DNA of 64,000 nt from Branchipolynoe longqiensis (GCA_030323885.1 CM059187.1:90907121-90971120), one strand, 5' to 3'. Positions 10,685-22,394 are shown, counted from the first letter of the stretch. Made by a program: numbers and translations. The notes: generated by a model not told the origin, from the sequence alone.

Positions 10685-11470
10685 GTTCAAGGTATGCCTC
10701 GGAGGCACCTCGGAGAAATTCCGGACGTCTGGTGCCTCGAAAATGACGGCCGCCCTAGGAGGCAGTCATTTGCGATTGAAAAGAACAGCTCTGATTGGCT
10801 GAAATCACTGAATCGGGTAGCCATTTTCAAGGCGCTTTTTGCCTCCTACATGAAAAGCAAGACATCTCCGGGGGCGACTCTGAGGCGAACCCTGAACGCA
10901 AATAGGCCAAAAACAATCACGGAGCCGTCTCCGAGGCGGACCCTGAACACGGTCCTGACCGCATGTCCCATCACCCAATATCCCGCGTAAATGTGCCCAA
11001 TTTTGGCGGGAACGATTGTTGGCGCCACCTTGCGTCTCTGGTTTGAAGTTCGTGTGTTTCCCGCTATGGGGCTTCTGGTATTTAATGTAGGTGTATGGTT
11101 AATCTTGTAGTAGTTGTCGTGCCACCGCCCGTGAATTATCTCTTATGCCAAACATGTCCAATGACCCACTCAGCTGTTAGAGTGACGTAGGTCCGGGAAT
11201 GTTTACATGGTTGGATAGACTTTCTGTATACAATAGAACTGACCGTGGTTTAGACTCACAGATCGCTAATCACAGAGAAAGATTCTACAGAAATAGTTCA
11301 ATACAATGGGGTTCCACAAGGAAAGTATAACAAACCGTACTTTAGCTAATCTGCTAATAGTAAAGCCATTTTATTACACCCTATGACCTATGTAATTCAA
11401 CATATGACTTCCCTATATGACGTCACAAAATGGACTATTTCAGTTCAAAGCCAGTAAGTAGGGATTCCTC
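10685..11470. other. GC-rich unassigned block
   Basis: 10690-11030 is GC-rich with repeated words (cggag, accctgaac, gaggc), like the repeat-dense interiors of the G elements, but no paired ends were found. The ORF 10625-10990 (121 codons) starts inside the SINE-B tail and has no domain, so it is not called. Confidence 0.35.
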
Positions 11471-11477
11471 TGCCCAA

Positions 11478-11601
11478 ACCTGACCTATTTAGATATCATT
11501 AACAGCAGCTTATGATGCATAAATCAATGTGGAAAGAAGTAATCAAATTTGATAGGTCTCAAAATTGTTCACAGTCAGATCTGGATATTTACATTCCTCT
11601 G
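11478..11601 (+). repeat. Dispersed repeat R, copy 2
   Basis: Near-identical to 9499-9622 in the same orientation, about 2 kb away. Confidence 0.8.
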
Positions 11602-11939
11602 TTACGCCAAGTATCCCGTGGCTGTTCTAAGTAGTTCTAAATGCGATGATGTTAGTATGCATAGGAATTTGAAATGTTGCTAAGGTAAATAGGATATTCA
11701 TGGAAAATCAGGTGATTAGGTCTTTAATATTGATGTTGGGATAAGAATTCCAATGTGAGATTGGCACTGTTTGTGTGTCTGCACCATGAAGATATAATAT
11801 CATTAAATGAGTTCCTCCGATTTTAAGTATAGCTATGATGTTCAGAAACTGCAGTCCCTGATCGTCTTGTCTTCAAATTAGTCCATCAGCTGTCTTAGTC
11901 ATCCGATTTAAAAGTACACGCCGTCTGAAAGCTGGACAG

Positions 11940-12535
11940 AATCGCCAAGTGGATAGCGTACCTGCTTTCGAACGGCGCAGGTGCTGGGTTCAATCTCCGG
12001 TCGATTCAAATCGAATGTAGAATGGCTTAAGCTCAAATCTGTGGTTGTGTAGGCAGGCTATAGTGAAAACAATACAGACAAAGAGAAAGGAAGAGAGAGA
12101 GTCAATCCCTCTGGTTTATTATTTATATGGTACATGGGTTCATTGTAGAGTATCACCCTACCCTTTTCCCCCAATGGGAAACAAGCATTCTTAGCTCTAC
12201 CAATAGGGATCCAGCATTCCTGGTCCCCATGGTTACCAGTGATCTGCCCACCACCACCAAGCTGTGTGGGGCCCATGGCCACCACCTGCCTTGAGCCTGA
12301 GTGTGGTGATCCTACCTAGCAGAGGGGGGAGGGGGTAGGCTCTGAGTGTCCCTTACACACAACCCTGCCAGCACCACTATGTCTATTTACATCTTACTCA
12401 GGCACCACCAGCACCTACAGATACACATACATGCACCTGGTCATGTATACCCGATCAGTAATAGAACATTTGCATTCCCCCCAATGCAGTAAATCGGAAT
12501 ATTTTACACGAAGGTTTACGAAATTGATACCTGTC
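11940..12535 (+). mobile_element. P element copy 1 (tRNA-headed, long body)
   Basis: A tRNA-like head (cgccaagtggatagcg, B box gggttcaatctcc) is at 11945-12005. The P body follows: atctgtggttgtg, agacaaagagaaag, a cccaatggga region, tccccatggttaccag, and an end near atcggaatattttac. The body matches 22395-23335 and the reversed copy 23915-24748. No ORF. Confidence 0.6.
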
Positions 12536-12722
12536 ACTACCTCAGCATTAGTAGGATAGAAGACCAAGGACTGACTGACTTGGTATCAAATTAACACTAA
12601 CTAAGTGAGATATTTGGTAACAATGCTGGCGGAATGGTATTGCACCATTCAGCACTATAAAGATCCCATTCGAACACACTCTCATAAGTCAGCAGAAGTC
12701 CTGATATGACCTCAGATATTGT
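12529..12722 (+). mobile_element. Degenerate SINE-B body and tail
   Basis: The order of blocks (tgatacctgtcactacc, attagtaggata, ggactg, agcactataaag, tcctgatatgacc) follows the SINE-B consensus, but there are many changes. The head is missing. Confidence 0.5.
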
Positions 12723-12729
12723 GAGGACC

Positions 12730-13298
12730 CCCCCGCCATCTCCTCACCTTCCTCACCCCCTCCCAAATCACTCAATTCAACAGCAGCAGCCATTTGGACA
12801 GTTGAAGGTGGTCATAGCTAGTTCAGAGAGAACCGTGTGACATATTTCAGGGGTTTCTCAGCAGATCCCAGTTTTGTCCTTTTATCCACACGACAAAAAG
12901 AGGTGGCGTGTGTTTTTGGATATTGTTTCTTTTCTGACCTTCAGTCAAAGTCTGACCTCATGCGGCGCATGCGAGCTGACAATACACCACTTCGGAGACA
13001 CCGAGGCTGAAGGCCAGCAAGCCCCTAATCATCAGGCTCCTAGTCAGGCAAGGGCGGGGATGAAGCACACTGCATCAATCCAGATAACTGATACAGTGTA
13101 CACACCAGATATAGTGGCAATGCACAGTGGTACCACACACACACAGTTAGTATGTGTAGAGGACACAGTGGGTCATACTACCAGAACACAGGGATGATGG
13201 GAGGGCTGTATAGATGAAGGGTATTACTATGGTTACCAATCAGGTCAGTACTAGATGCTGGGGTCTGAACAGTAGTCAGAATATAAAAACACGGATGC
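12730..13298. other. Unassigned interval
   Basis: The ORF 12874-13197 (107 codons) has no recognised domain and no related sequence in the window. It could be chance, so it is not called as a gene. Confidence 0.3.
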
Positions 13299-14316
13299 TC
13301 TGCCGCTGTGAGCACCCTATGTAATTACAAAACTCTCCCCCTTCATTTCACCTGTGATGCAATCAGCCTAATCAATTTAACCATGTCTGGAATGAGGAAG
13401 GAAAACTAGTCACAAAGATGAACAGTGAATAAGTTGTGCTTTATTGGCAGCAACTCCTGTCATCCCCCTTACATGTGACCTAGCACCTGCACTCCTCATA
13501 TACTGCCCACACTATGTCTCATTGTCACTTTAGCCTGTATACTGAAACAGTGCCCACAACCCATGGGACAGGAGTCCTATGGCTGTGGATACACTCAATT
13601 TGAATAGATGAATTTGGATAGCATCAGACAGAGTGTCTGGGGTCCTGCTCAGAAGTTGGTCTGTCTCACTCAAGAGCCAGGATGAGAGTGATTTTCCTTC
13701 AGTGTGTCTGAAGCAATATCATGAATAATTAATAAGCTGAGACTAGTGTGTGGTCAGGATAGGCCAAGGGAGTCAGGTGACTGGACATTCCCCAGCCAGC
13801 CAATTAGACACTCCCCTCAGACTGGGTGGGTGACCACCCCCATTAGGGGCTGTCACTCAAACCAGCTGCAGGTGGTGCACTCTATACATATGCAAATTAG
13901 GCAGGTGGGTCAGTCGGTGGTCGTGGGTGGACAGGATGTTGCATACAGTTACAGATATGTATATAGATATATATACTAACTTGTTCTTTTTCCTCCAATT
14001 GTATTCTTTATGAACACATAGAGAACATTTCAATAATCCTGTACTGTTTCTTGCAAAGGAACTCTTTTCGTTAACTCCAAACATCATATATCACAGATAG
14101 TTTACACCACCCAGCATCATGTAAATTTCCATCAACTCCACTCATAATATATAACATATAGTTTACCTCACTCAGTATCATGTACAATGGGAGTGGGATT
14201 CTATTAATTTTAGTTACTTTTAGTTTACATAACCTAAGTTCCACTCCGACATCCAAGAATAATAATGCTCTCTGCCAATATATAATTCTTAACCGAAAAT
14301 CCGTATATTTTTACAA
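13299..14316 (+). mobile_element. H element copy 1
   Basis: About 1 kb that aligns over its length with 40388-41350. Shared blocks include ttgtgctttattggca, gagtgtctggggtcctgctc, gactagtgtg, ataggccaa, tcaggtgactgga, and the 3' end aataataatgctctctgcca to tatttttaca. No convincing ORF. It could be an LTR-like or non-autonomous element; its class is unknown. Confidence 0.65.
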
Positions 14317-14368
14317 GAAGGTGGAAGTTTGTGCTTAGCGGCTAAAAAAAAGAACTGATTCAGCAGAA

Positions 14369-14632
14369 TAAACATATTTACCCAAAACTTTAAAAAAATA
14401 GTATTTTATTATTTTATACATTATATTTTAATGGGATAATTTCACTGCTTCCACATCAGAAACAAATGTAGAACAAGAATCCTAATTAGTTTGGACACTA
14501 TCCTATTTGCGAAACATATTTACCCCAAATTTTAAAAATAGTATTTTATTTAATCATTATATTGTATAGGGTAATTTCACTGCTTACATATCAGAAACAA
14601 AAGTAGATCAAGAATCTTCATTAGGTTGGACA
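14369..14632 (+). repeat. Two-copy tandem duplication (~125 bp units)
   Basis: 14369-14497 and 14512-14632 share aacatatttaccc, tagtattttatt, gggataatttcactgctt, cagaaacaaa and ttggacac in order, with moderate divergence. Confidence 0.8.
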
Positions 14633-14639
14633 CCAGGAA

Positions 14640-15046
14640 TCATGTGTTGATGGGTTTAAAGTGAAGTTAGAGAGGAATGTAAATAATGGAGGACTGAGCT
14701 GAGGGAAATCACCCTACTTCCGGGTGTTCAAAAACACCAGGTCCAAAGTTCAGTCCTTCGTGAGGGACCAGAAGACAGTAACTCGGAAGATACGTATTAA
14801 TCTGGCCACAGAAACCGATCAAAACAAGCGCAAATTAGGAATGGTTTCTGTTTAAAATAAAGCACTCTGAACTTTACTATAGAAATGGCGTAATTTGAAG
14901 TTGTTTAAAATTATATTTAGAGAAAGAAATGCCATCAATAATCGGAAGCTTTATCATTATTCCTTATGAGCTAAACAAAGACTGCATTCTGCTAAATAAG
15001 ATGTGCATCATTTGCCATTTCATAGTATTCGCTAGTTAGATTTGGA
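14640..15046. other. Unassigned interval
   Basis: No gene or family recognised. Confidence 0.3.
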
Positions 15047-15970
15047 CGTAATGCTTGCATCGCGCTTGATTCGCGGCGGGGGGAAGAGCCCCCCCCCCAC
15101 CACCACCCCACCGCCACCCACCCCAACCCCCAACCCCCACCACCACCACCTCAAAAGGAGAGTCGAAGAGCTGGAGGAGGCTGGAGCTGGAGTTGCTGAA
15201 GGCTAGCTAGCTTTGGGGTTGTTTGTAACCTTATGATGGTTACTGGCTGCAGAACTGCAGCAATATAGAAAGGCACCGATAAATCGGTGCAATCTTTGGT
15301 TGAAGATTAATCTTCAGGTGGGATGGTTGTAGAAGCTGGGGATGTCTTTACAATCAATCAAACGACAAGTCATTGGGGTGGCCCTGAATCTCTCTGGTCA
15401 GGCAGTAGCAGAGCACTTGTATTCAGTAACAGCAGCAAGGGTTCAGGAGGAAGGGATGGGTAAAGGTGGGTTCAGCAGGTTCCAGCAACAAGAACAAAGC
15501 GAGAGAGCGATAAGGTACAGGGCTCCACCAAAGCAAACAACTCCCTTGATCAGGGGGAGGAGTAAGCCTGGGAGAAAAAAAAAGGGTAGAGTATAGGAAA
15601 GAGAAATGAGGAGAGTTGAGTCAAACGGCTGGGTATCTTTGCTCTATGGTGACCAGTAAGACTAAGAGTACAAAGTGAAATGCTGGTGGGCTCTCCCCCC
15701 TGGAACTCTTTTCAGACATTATCAAGGAAGAGCAAGGCCAGCAGAGAGGAGATAGAGAGAGATGTGGATGAAGTGCAGTCCGGATAGCAAGTGTGGGGGG
15801 GGGGGGGGGGGGGAGTCTGGCAGCAGCAGGATGCGTTATAAGGAGGGGAGGAGGGCCTGGGGGGTTCCGACGGGGGGAGGGGGGGGGCAACGGTCGGGTC
15901 GCGGAAGAGTGGGGGGAGAGGGCTCTTCCCCCCGTCGCAAATCAAGCGCAATGCAATGCAATGCATTACG
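15047..15970. mobile_element. TIR element T, ~0.92 kb
   Basis: Inverted ends of about 45-50 bp share cgtaatgc, gcgcttgatt and cggggggaagagcc. The left end is 15047-15092 and the right end 15921-15970. C-rich runs lie inside the left end and G-rich runs inside the right end, extending the self-complementarity. Interior ORFs (15342-15596 and several in 15621-16022) are low-complexity or motif-free. MITE-D starts directly after it. Confidence 0.7.
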
Positions 15971-15973
15971 ACG

Positions 15974-17103
15974 AAAGTTGCATTGTCCGAGGGCTTTGAG
16001 TTTCTGTCATTTTCTGAGATAAATATATTAGGTTGATCGCTATAATCGACCTTACTTTAGTTTGAAGTAACTTTGCTTTTAAAATTACTAACCTAGGAGA
16101 TATTTGAAGTGTAAACATGCCAAATTAATGTTGGCATGCTTGTCAAAATTCTGACCCCATAGGTTTCAGCAGTAACCTGGTTCTATTAAAGTGACTTAGT
16201 AGTTCAATTGCCAATCATGAGAATCTATGAATTTTCTATAGTACAAGGGTTTTTGGTGGATTTGCAGTCTTATGCGTCCCCTGATGCAGTTTAGCTTGGG
16301 TGTCCTCAAGGCAGCCTTGGGAAACCTTTGTAATAAGCAATTTAAGGTCACTATTACCGAACAACATATTTTCTTCAATATCTTCTGAACTATGCATGGT
16401 AACGTGACAAAAATGGTGTCTAAACCTATGTTTTCATGGTTACTGAATGAAGCAAAGACATCAAAAGGGTTGCTCTATGGATCTATTTTGTCTAATTTAC
16501 ATCATGTTAGCAGAAGTGATGTAGAAGGCTTCTATTGCATAATAGAAGTGGCCATGACATTTCACTTGAACCGGGCGCGGTGGCCGAATCGGTAGAGCAC
16601 AGGCCTCGCGTGCGGAAGATCGGGAGTTTGCGAGTTTGGTTCCCGGTCGAGCAAACCAATGACTTAAAAATTGATACTTGTAGCTTCCTAGCCTGGTGCT
16701 CAGCATTATTAGGATAGGGTAAAGGCTGGTTAGTTCGGTGTCAGAATAATGTGACTGAGCGGGATATCGGGTCATGGTGCCGGCGGCCTGATTTCCCACT
16801 GGGGCAGCACTATAAAATCGCTATGAGTGCGTACTGTCACAAGTTGGTACCCGTCCTGATATGACCTTAGATGTTGCTAGTACATAAAACAACAACCAAC
16901 AAACAAATATTTCACTTGACGCATGTACAACCACATTGCCTTGGATGGTTAAGACAAAAGGTGAATTTTAACTTATTCCTTTCAATGTAGAAACCCATAC
17001 TTACTAAGTGCACTAATATATCAGTTGGCTATGTAGATTCAAATCTAGATAAGTGTTTCACTTTTGAAAATTAGATGCATTGTTCGGACTATGCAACTCT
17101 AAA
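15974..17103 (+). mobile_element. MITE-D split by later insertions
   Basis: The 5' half (15974-16207) and the 3' half (about 16960-17103, ending ttcggactatgcaactctaa) align with the two halves of complete copies. About 750 bp of foreign DNA between them includes a SINE-B at 16570-16908. Confidence 0.8.
16570..16908 (+). mobile_element. SINE-B, complete, with 11-bp target duplication
   Basis: This is a reference copy. The head is gggcgcggtggccgaatcgg with B box gtttggttccc, followed by a body of about 200 bp, the 3' domain gtgcgtactgtcacaagttg, and a tail rich in aacaa. The direct repeat atttcacttga flanks it at 16559-16569 and 16909-16919, which fixes both ends. Confidence 0.9.
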
Positions 17104-17109
17104 CAGAAA

Positions 17110-17415
17110 ATGACCTTTGGTGACATTATAGCAGAACGCTAGAGCAGTAATGAATGAATAGCCTGCACCCCATAAGCAATGAATAAGTTTGGGTTCTTAA
17201 TAACCTATTAATGCCGACTGAATGAAAGTGATTTTATGCCATGTCAGCAACAAAGGCCTTATTTATGGCTGGCTGTGTAGCCTTTTACATGTGACATCCA
17301 TCCATTCATGGAAATGTCAACCATATTGTGTGTCAGCGCAAATAACCCCAAGTGAAATCTGCAAGAGGAAGAAGATCAATTACTCAAACTAATGTATCAG
17401 TCTCCGATGGCAGTG
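17110..17415. other. Unassigned interval
   Basis: No gene or family recognised. Confidence 0.3.
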
Positions 17416-17742
17416 ACCGGCCGCAGTGGCTAAATCAGTTAGAACGCAGGCTCCCCCATGTGGAAGGTCGGGACTTTGAATCCCGTCCGAATAATAACAA
17501 AGAGTCGCAAAATGTATACTTGTCGCTACCTCGCCTGGCGTTTGCCATTATTAGGATAGGGCAAGGACTGGAGAGGTGGTCAGGATAATGTGACTGAGTA
17601 GGAATGAGTTATGTTGCCAGCGGCCTGGTCTCGCAATAGGACAGCACTATAAAATTACCATGAGTGTGTACTGTCACAAGTTGGTACTAGTCCTGATATG
17701 ACCTTAGATGTTGCCAGGATGTAAAGCCCCAACAAATAAACC
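17416..17742 (+). mobile_element. SINE-B, complete, diverged
   Basis: The head accggccgcagtggctaaat, B box ctttgaatccc, body and 3' tail (gttgccaggatgtaaagc) are in the standard order. Confidence 0.8.
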
Positions 17743-18067
17743 AACGGCAGTCACCACCTGTTAGTTTGTAGAACAACTTCTTCTCAATCAACCCATGTCC
17801 TTGACTCAATAAAAACACTCCCAAGCAAAGTAAAAATCAACAATTGTTTTCTTTTCTTTAAATAGCTTGATATTGTTTCCTTGATTGATGATGTATCATT
17901 ACCCATTCATATTTTGAAATAACCTGCCCCTGAATTGTTGAAGTGTATTCTTATATTCATGTACCTCACCTTGTTAAATATATATTGCAGTTACCAATTA
18001 CATTACCTCCGGTTCAGGTTAGACCTCGTTTTCAGTTACACGCATAGGGCATGGCTCGCGAGCGACG

Positions 18068-18519
18068 ACCCTACAGCCGATTAACACGACCCAGGCGACT
18101 TGGGTCACCCGAGTTGTCAGAATTTCAAATCGAACACCGCGAGTGGAGTCGAGAAATACACGTGCCATGTGCAAAACGACTCGACCCCAGTAACCAACCT
18201 CTTGGCTGGGGTTTGCTAGGAGCGATGACATCACATCTGTGCTGGTACCTGTAGGATAACACCTACCAGTACAACTCCAACGTGTTGTTTTAATGCTCTT
18301 TTTTTAATAACCCAGATTGTCAGCTTCTACAATCATAAAATACTTTAAATCCTATTTTGCTCTACATACATCGGTTATTGAAAAAAAATATTAAGTTTTA
18401 GATTAAGCCACCATTTTGCCCACCCCGAGCGTATTCATTTATTCAACCCGAGTTTGTAGGATGTGCGCATGCGCCAAAAAGTGGCTCGGGTGACCCGAGT
18501 TGATTAATCGATTACGCCC
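18068..18519. mobile_element. MITE-U copy 1
   Basis: The right end ttaatcgattacgccc is intact and the left end is decayed (gccgattaacacg). The interior matches 62794-63249 over its length, including ccccagtaacc, tcacatctgtgctggtacct, gattgtcagcttctacaatc and the gcgcatgcgc word. Confidence 0.75.
18465..18474. promoter_or_regulatory. NRF1-like palindrome in MITE-U
   Basis: gcgcatgcgc matches the NRF1 consensus known from animals. The same 10-mer is kept at 63195-63204 in the other copy. Binding is inferred only. Confidence 0.3.
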
Positions 18520-18529
18520 TACCTGTCAT

Positions 18530-18880
18530 AGGAATAAAGTTATATTCTTCCCACTCCTGGTTTCTCGTTCTGTTTGTCCTGGCTAGCAATGTGGCTTCCC
18601 CTGCCTGGCGTGCCCCATGGCATCATTGTCTGCGGCGGTCCACCCCTCAGTTCTATAGGTCATATAATATGGCACCTTGCTTGTACCAATAGCTATATCA
18701 GTCAGTACAGCCGAGAGTCAGCGCCTTGACGTGACAAAGTGTCATGCAATTATGCGAACAAAAGATAAATACAAACAGAACAGGTCAAGTATCCGTCATG
18801 TCGCAGGCACATACCGATCCCCAGTGGTCATGCACCCCACAGTCCGGTCCCACCTGAGTCATGTCCCACCTCGCAGACGC
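18530..18880. other. Unassigned interval
   Basis: The start of ORF 18677-19270 lies here. That ORF runs into the C/T-rich satellite and then antisense through a LINE, so it is not a gene. Confidence 0.4.
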
Positions 18881-19100
18881 ACTACCCCCTCACCCGTGGT
18901 CACACACACCCACCCGCCATTTCTACCCATCCCCCCACTCCTAGCCCCTCCCCTCTCACTCCTCCCATTCCTTCTACTCCTCACCCGTGATCACACACAC
19001 ACCACCCCACTCATCCCGCCATTTCCGGCCACCCCTCCAATGCTAACACTCCTCTCTCTCCTGCTACCCATCCCCACCTTTCCACTGCTCTTACTCCTCG

Positions 19101-19652
19101 CCTCATCATCATCATCATCATGCTGTCAGTCGCGATGCGACAAAGACTGCTTTCATTACTTGGCTGTCGCTCTCCATTTAGCTGTCTGCTGTGAGAGTGA
19201 TGTCCATGAGTCGGTCTTAATGTCTCTCAGCTTCAGGTTTCTCGTGATGGTATCCTTGAACGGGAGATGAGGGCACCCTCTCTTTCTGTAACCAGAAGAC
19301 AGTTGAGAGTAGAGGATCTGCTTTGGTAGCCTGTCTGATGACATCCTCATGAGGTGCCCAGTCCACGGGTGATTCTTTTTGATCTTCCATAGAGGGCAGC
19401 CCCGTTTGAGTATTTCCTTATTTGTCACTTGGTCCTTCCAGGTTAGCCTCATGATTGAATGCAGATGTCGCATCATGAAGGCATGCAGCTTTTTCACCTG
19501 TCGTCTGTACACTGTCCAGGCCTCAGCTCCGTATAGTAGGGTGGATAGCACGATTGCATGGTAGATCTTGCCTTTGACCCGCATGGACACATGGTGGTTG
19601 TTCCAGAGTCTCTGGCGTAGCCGGCCGAAAGATGCGCTAGCCTTGGCCATTC
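19101..19652 (-). mobile_element. LINE-R 3' fragment
   Basis: It has the (ATG)n tail, shared 3' UTR and C-terminal reverse-transcriptase region in minus orientation, inserted into the C/T-rich satellite. It is 5'-truncated downstream of the catalytic motif. Confidence 0.85.
19156..19650 (-). pseudogene. LINE-R C-terminal ORF fragment
   Basis: This 164-codon open frame begins MAKASASFGRLRQRLW and includes LLYGAEAWT and RWK-type C-terminal words. It keeps the arginine codons that are stops in the 7487 copy, but a short deletion near 19385 removes part of the MEDLLIKKN block. No palm motifs, so no enzyme activity. Confidence 0.8.
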
Positions 19653-20279
19653 TCCTCCATATTCCTCGCCTACCCCTCTCAATTCTCCACCCCTCACTCC
19701 CCTCATTTCCATCCCAACCCTAACACCCCTCGCACCCCTCTCATACTTCCCCCGTCCACCACTGACACCCCTCACACCCCTCGCACCCCTCTCATACTTC
19801 CCCCGTCCACCACTGACACCCCTCACACCCCTCACACCCCTCACACCCTCCCTACCTCTCAAACCCCTCCTCCCCTACCTCTCCTACTCCTCCTAGCTCT
19901 CTCCCTCCGTCTAGCCCTCCCGCCCTCCCACCCTTCTCACCCATCCACCCCTTACACCCCTCCAACCCTTCAACCCATCCCATCCTTCCTATCTGTCCAA
20001 CCCCTCTCTACTACGCCTCTCCCACCCTCCCCCGCCCTCCCACCCTCTCATCCTCCCACCCTCTCATCCTCCCACCCTCTCACCCTCCCTCCATTCCCTG
20101 ATGGTCAGCCATACTCGTAGACCACCCAACCTAAGTGTTGTTTCCCCCTGCCACCCACCCCCACCCCCACGCTCTCAACTCCCGGCAAAAGTTCGGGCGC
20201 TAATCTATCCAGTAGCCCTTCGTGCCAATAGACGCTGTCCCTGAGAGCTGCTGGTCGATATAGCTGGTCCATTAGCCAC

Positions 20280-20372
20280 AGCCAAGGTTGGGAGGGGATG
20301 GAGGGGGGGGGGGAGGGGCAGCTGGCGTGGTGTGGTGTGTGTGTGTGGGGGGGGGGGGGGGGGGGGGGGTGA
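20280..20372. repeat. G-run and (TG)n tract
   Basis: Runs of eight or more G, a short gt alternation and a run of about 20 G at 20349-20369. A potential G-quadruplex and assembly-risk site. Confidence 0.8.
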
Positions 20373-20468
20373 GAAGGGAGCCAGACAAGGTTGGACGTCT
20401 GAATCACATCGAGGTGGGCGTGCTCCGACTGCAGTAGCAGAGTGGTGGTTGCTAAAAAAAAAAGTACA

Positions 20469-20803
20469 GCTTGTTTCATATAACAATGCCTCTAGAGCAA
20501 ATTGATTTTCATATCATCGGTTATTGGACGTCAAAGGTATGGTCATTCTGACATATCTCTTTTAATTGGAGGAAACCAGCTGCCACCACATAGGCTACTC
20601 TTTCCGATAAGCAGCAAGGGGTCTTTTATATATACCTTCCCACAAATAGGACAGCCCATACCCCAGCCTTTGATGAACCAGTTGTGGACCACTGGTTGGA
20701 ACAGAAAATAGCCCAAACTGCAAATGGGTCCACTGAGCAGGAGCGATAGGATGCCCGACACCTTCAGAGGTGGACGCTCTACCGCCTGAGCTACATCCCA
20801 CTC
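20469..20803 (-). mobile_element. SINE-M, molluscan-type tRNA SINE, complete
   Basis: Read in reverse, the head gtagctcaggcggtagagcg is at the 20803 side. The body follows: aaatagcccaa, accagtggtccacaactgg, tataaaagaccccttgctgc, ggaaagagtagcctatgtgg, ccaataaccgatgatatg and gctctagaggcattg. From memory this matches a SINE family abundant in molluscs. It is the best taxonomic clue in the window. Confidence 0.8.
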
Positions 20804-20889
20804 CCTGAGTGGTGGTTGCTAGCCAGACGGCTACCACCTGCGGCAATTTGTGATTGATCTTTTCTGATCGATAGTTTTGGGATTTGACG

Positions 20890-20995
20890 CCCTAACATCA
20901 GGTCATATGTAGGTGGATGCCAACTTGTGACAGCGTGCTCTTGTGATGGTTTCATACGTTGGTTTGTTGTTGGGGTTTCATGTCCTGGCCTACCA
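20890..20995 (-). mobile_element. Rearranged SINE-B 3' fragment
   Basis: gtgacagcgtgctc and ggtttgttgttggggtttca are reversed SINE-B 3' words, but their order and spacing are disturbed. Confidence 0.45.
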
Positions 20996-20999
20996 GTTA

Positions 21000-21478
21000 T
21001 TAACCAAAGATAAGCTGAGTGGGTGGTGACTTCCACGCACCATCTTTATCTGTATTTGTGTAAAGTTGAGAAATTGGGTTAGAAAGAAGAACAAAAATGG
21101 CGGCCATGAGAAACTCTCAAATCGAATTTTAAAATCTATTAATCATAAATTTTTCACCCAAAAAGTAGGAGGTTATGAGAGATAAGTATTTGAACAATAT
21201 ATTTAGCATGTTATATTGAAAAACAATGGCGTTATTTCCATAACCCAGGCTACCGACACTTTTTCTTATGTTCTTCAGCAGCCCTGTCTGTGGGAGTAAC
21301 TACACTTCTATAAGCCTTCGGTTTTAGTCTTCTGGGGATTCCTCTCAAGACCTCTATTACGTAAAGCCGGGTCCCTACTCATTCCCGTTGATACTGAGGG
21401 GAAGGAAAAATAATCCAGCCATTGTAATATGTGTACACAGCTATTTTACAAATATTTGAACTGAACATGACTATCAAA
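21000..21478. other. Unassigned interval
   Basis: No gene or family recognised. Confidence 0.3.
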
Positions 21479-21578
21479 TAGAGAAGCATAAAATTTGGTT
21501 TGAGCTTCTGTTATTTTTTTAGATAACTATATCAGGTTGATCATTATAATCTACCTTACTTTTGTTTGGAGTATCTTT

Positions 21579-21633
<55 letters not shown>

Positions 21634-22082
21634 TATATATGTATACATTCTAGTGTGCGAGTGACAGTATTCGCGGCACTGGTAGCAGTGGCGGGTGGTG
21701 GCGCCACCTGTACCACCATGAAAAGGGGTCACCCAGAATGTAGTACACAACATATGGGTGACCAATATAGGGAATCTTCCCTTACACGTGTTTATACTCG
21801 CATAACTTTTATACATCACATATATATTTAAGTGGCTAACTTTGGAAATATCTTAGGTGAAAACATATACAATTAATGCTGGTGTGCATATTGAAATTCC
21901 GACACCTGAAACTTCAGTAATAACAAGTTCTATTAAATTACATTTGCATTATTTTTAACTATACAGCAAGACACGATAAATGTGTACATCAGTATCTTTA
22001 ATTAGATTATACAGGATCAAATCTGGATATAACTGTTTTGGTTTTAAAACTTTGATACTTTCATTGGATTATGCAGCTTTAA
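21479..22082 (+). mobile_element. MITE-D split by repeat E
   Basis: The 5' (to 21583) and 3' (from 21829, ending ggattatgcagctttaa) parts align with complete copies. About 245 bp of repeat E sits between them at an AT-rich point. The 5' terminus is decayed. Confidence 0.75.
21584..21828. mobile_element. Repeat E, nested in MITE-D
   Basis: It has an (AT)n stretch, then the GGTGGCGCCACC palindrome (21697-21708), then tttatactcgcataa and tacatcacatatatat. The same order occurs near 2975-3165 and 44495-44720. Its bounds come from the interruption of MITE-D. Confidence 0.6.
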
Positions 22083-22394
22083 ACAAATGCAGTTTCCTGA
22101 TGCGTTGCAGTGAATAATCCATATTCAAATTTTAATTAATTAAATCTGAAAATAAGATGGTAATTATTCCCGAGGCCCCTATCAATATCATCGGCACTTC
22201 CCATTAGTTTGGCCAAATTATCCACTTGGATGGGCACTGGGAAGCTCGCTTACAGTTCATTTGCATAGAAGATGTGAGATTCATTTGATGAAATGCTATC
22301 CCCAACAACATGACAATTAGGTAATTCACACTACAGGTATGCAAACCCGCGAAGAGACACCATACACCTAACCACTCCATAACATAATGTAGAG
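22083..22394. other. Unassigned interval
   Basis: No gene or family recognised. Its right part may be a decayed tRNA-like head of the following P element. Confidence 0.3.

Larger units (their letters stand above)
18885..20165. repeat. C/T-rich satellite (CACCCCTC type), interrupted by a LINE
   Basis: Irregular cacccctc/ctccc units occupy 18885-19100 and 19655-20165. A cleaner ~51-bp period (cgcacccctctcatacttcc ... ccaccactga) is visible at 19730-19838. The ORF 19494-19862 of RGVRGV type is a repeat translation. Confidence 0.85.

Noticed and set aside
10625..10990. 121-codon ORF in a GC-rich block
   Set aside because: It begins inside a SINE-B tail, has no domain, and overlaps words repeated within the block.
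12874..13197. 107-codon ORF
   Set aside because: No recognisable motif or supporting context; length is compatible with chance.
16570..16645. Functional tRNA gene at SINE heads
   Set aside because: A and B boxes are present, but the same conserved body follows the head in many copies and acceptor stems do not pair, so these are SINE promoters.
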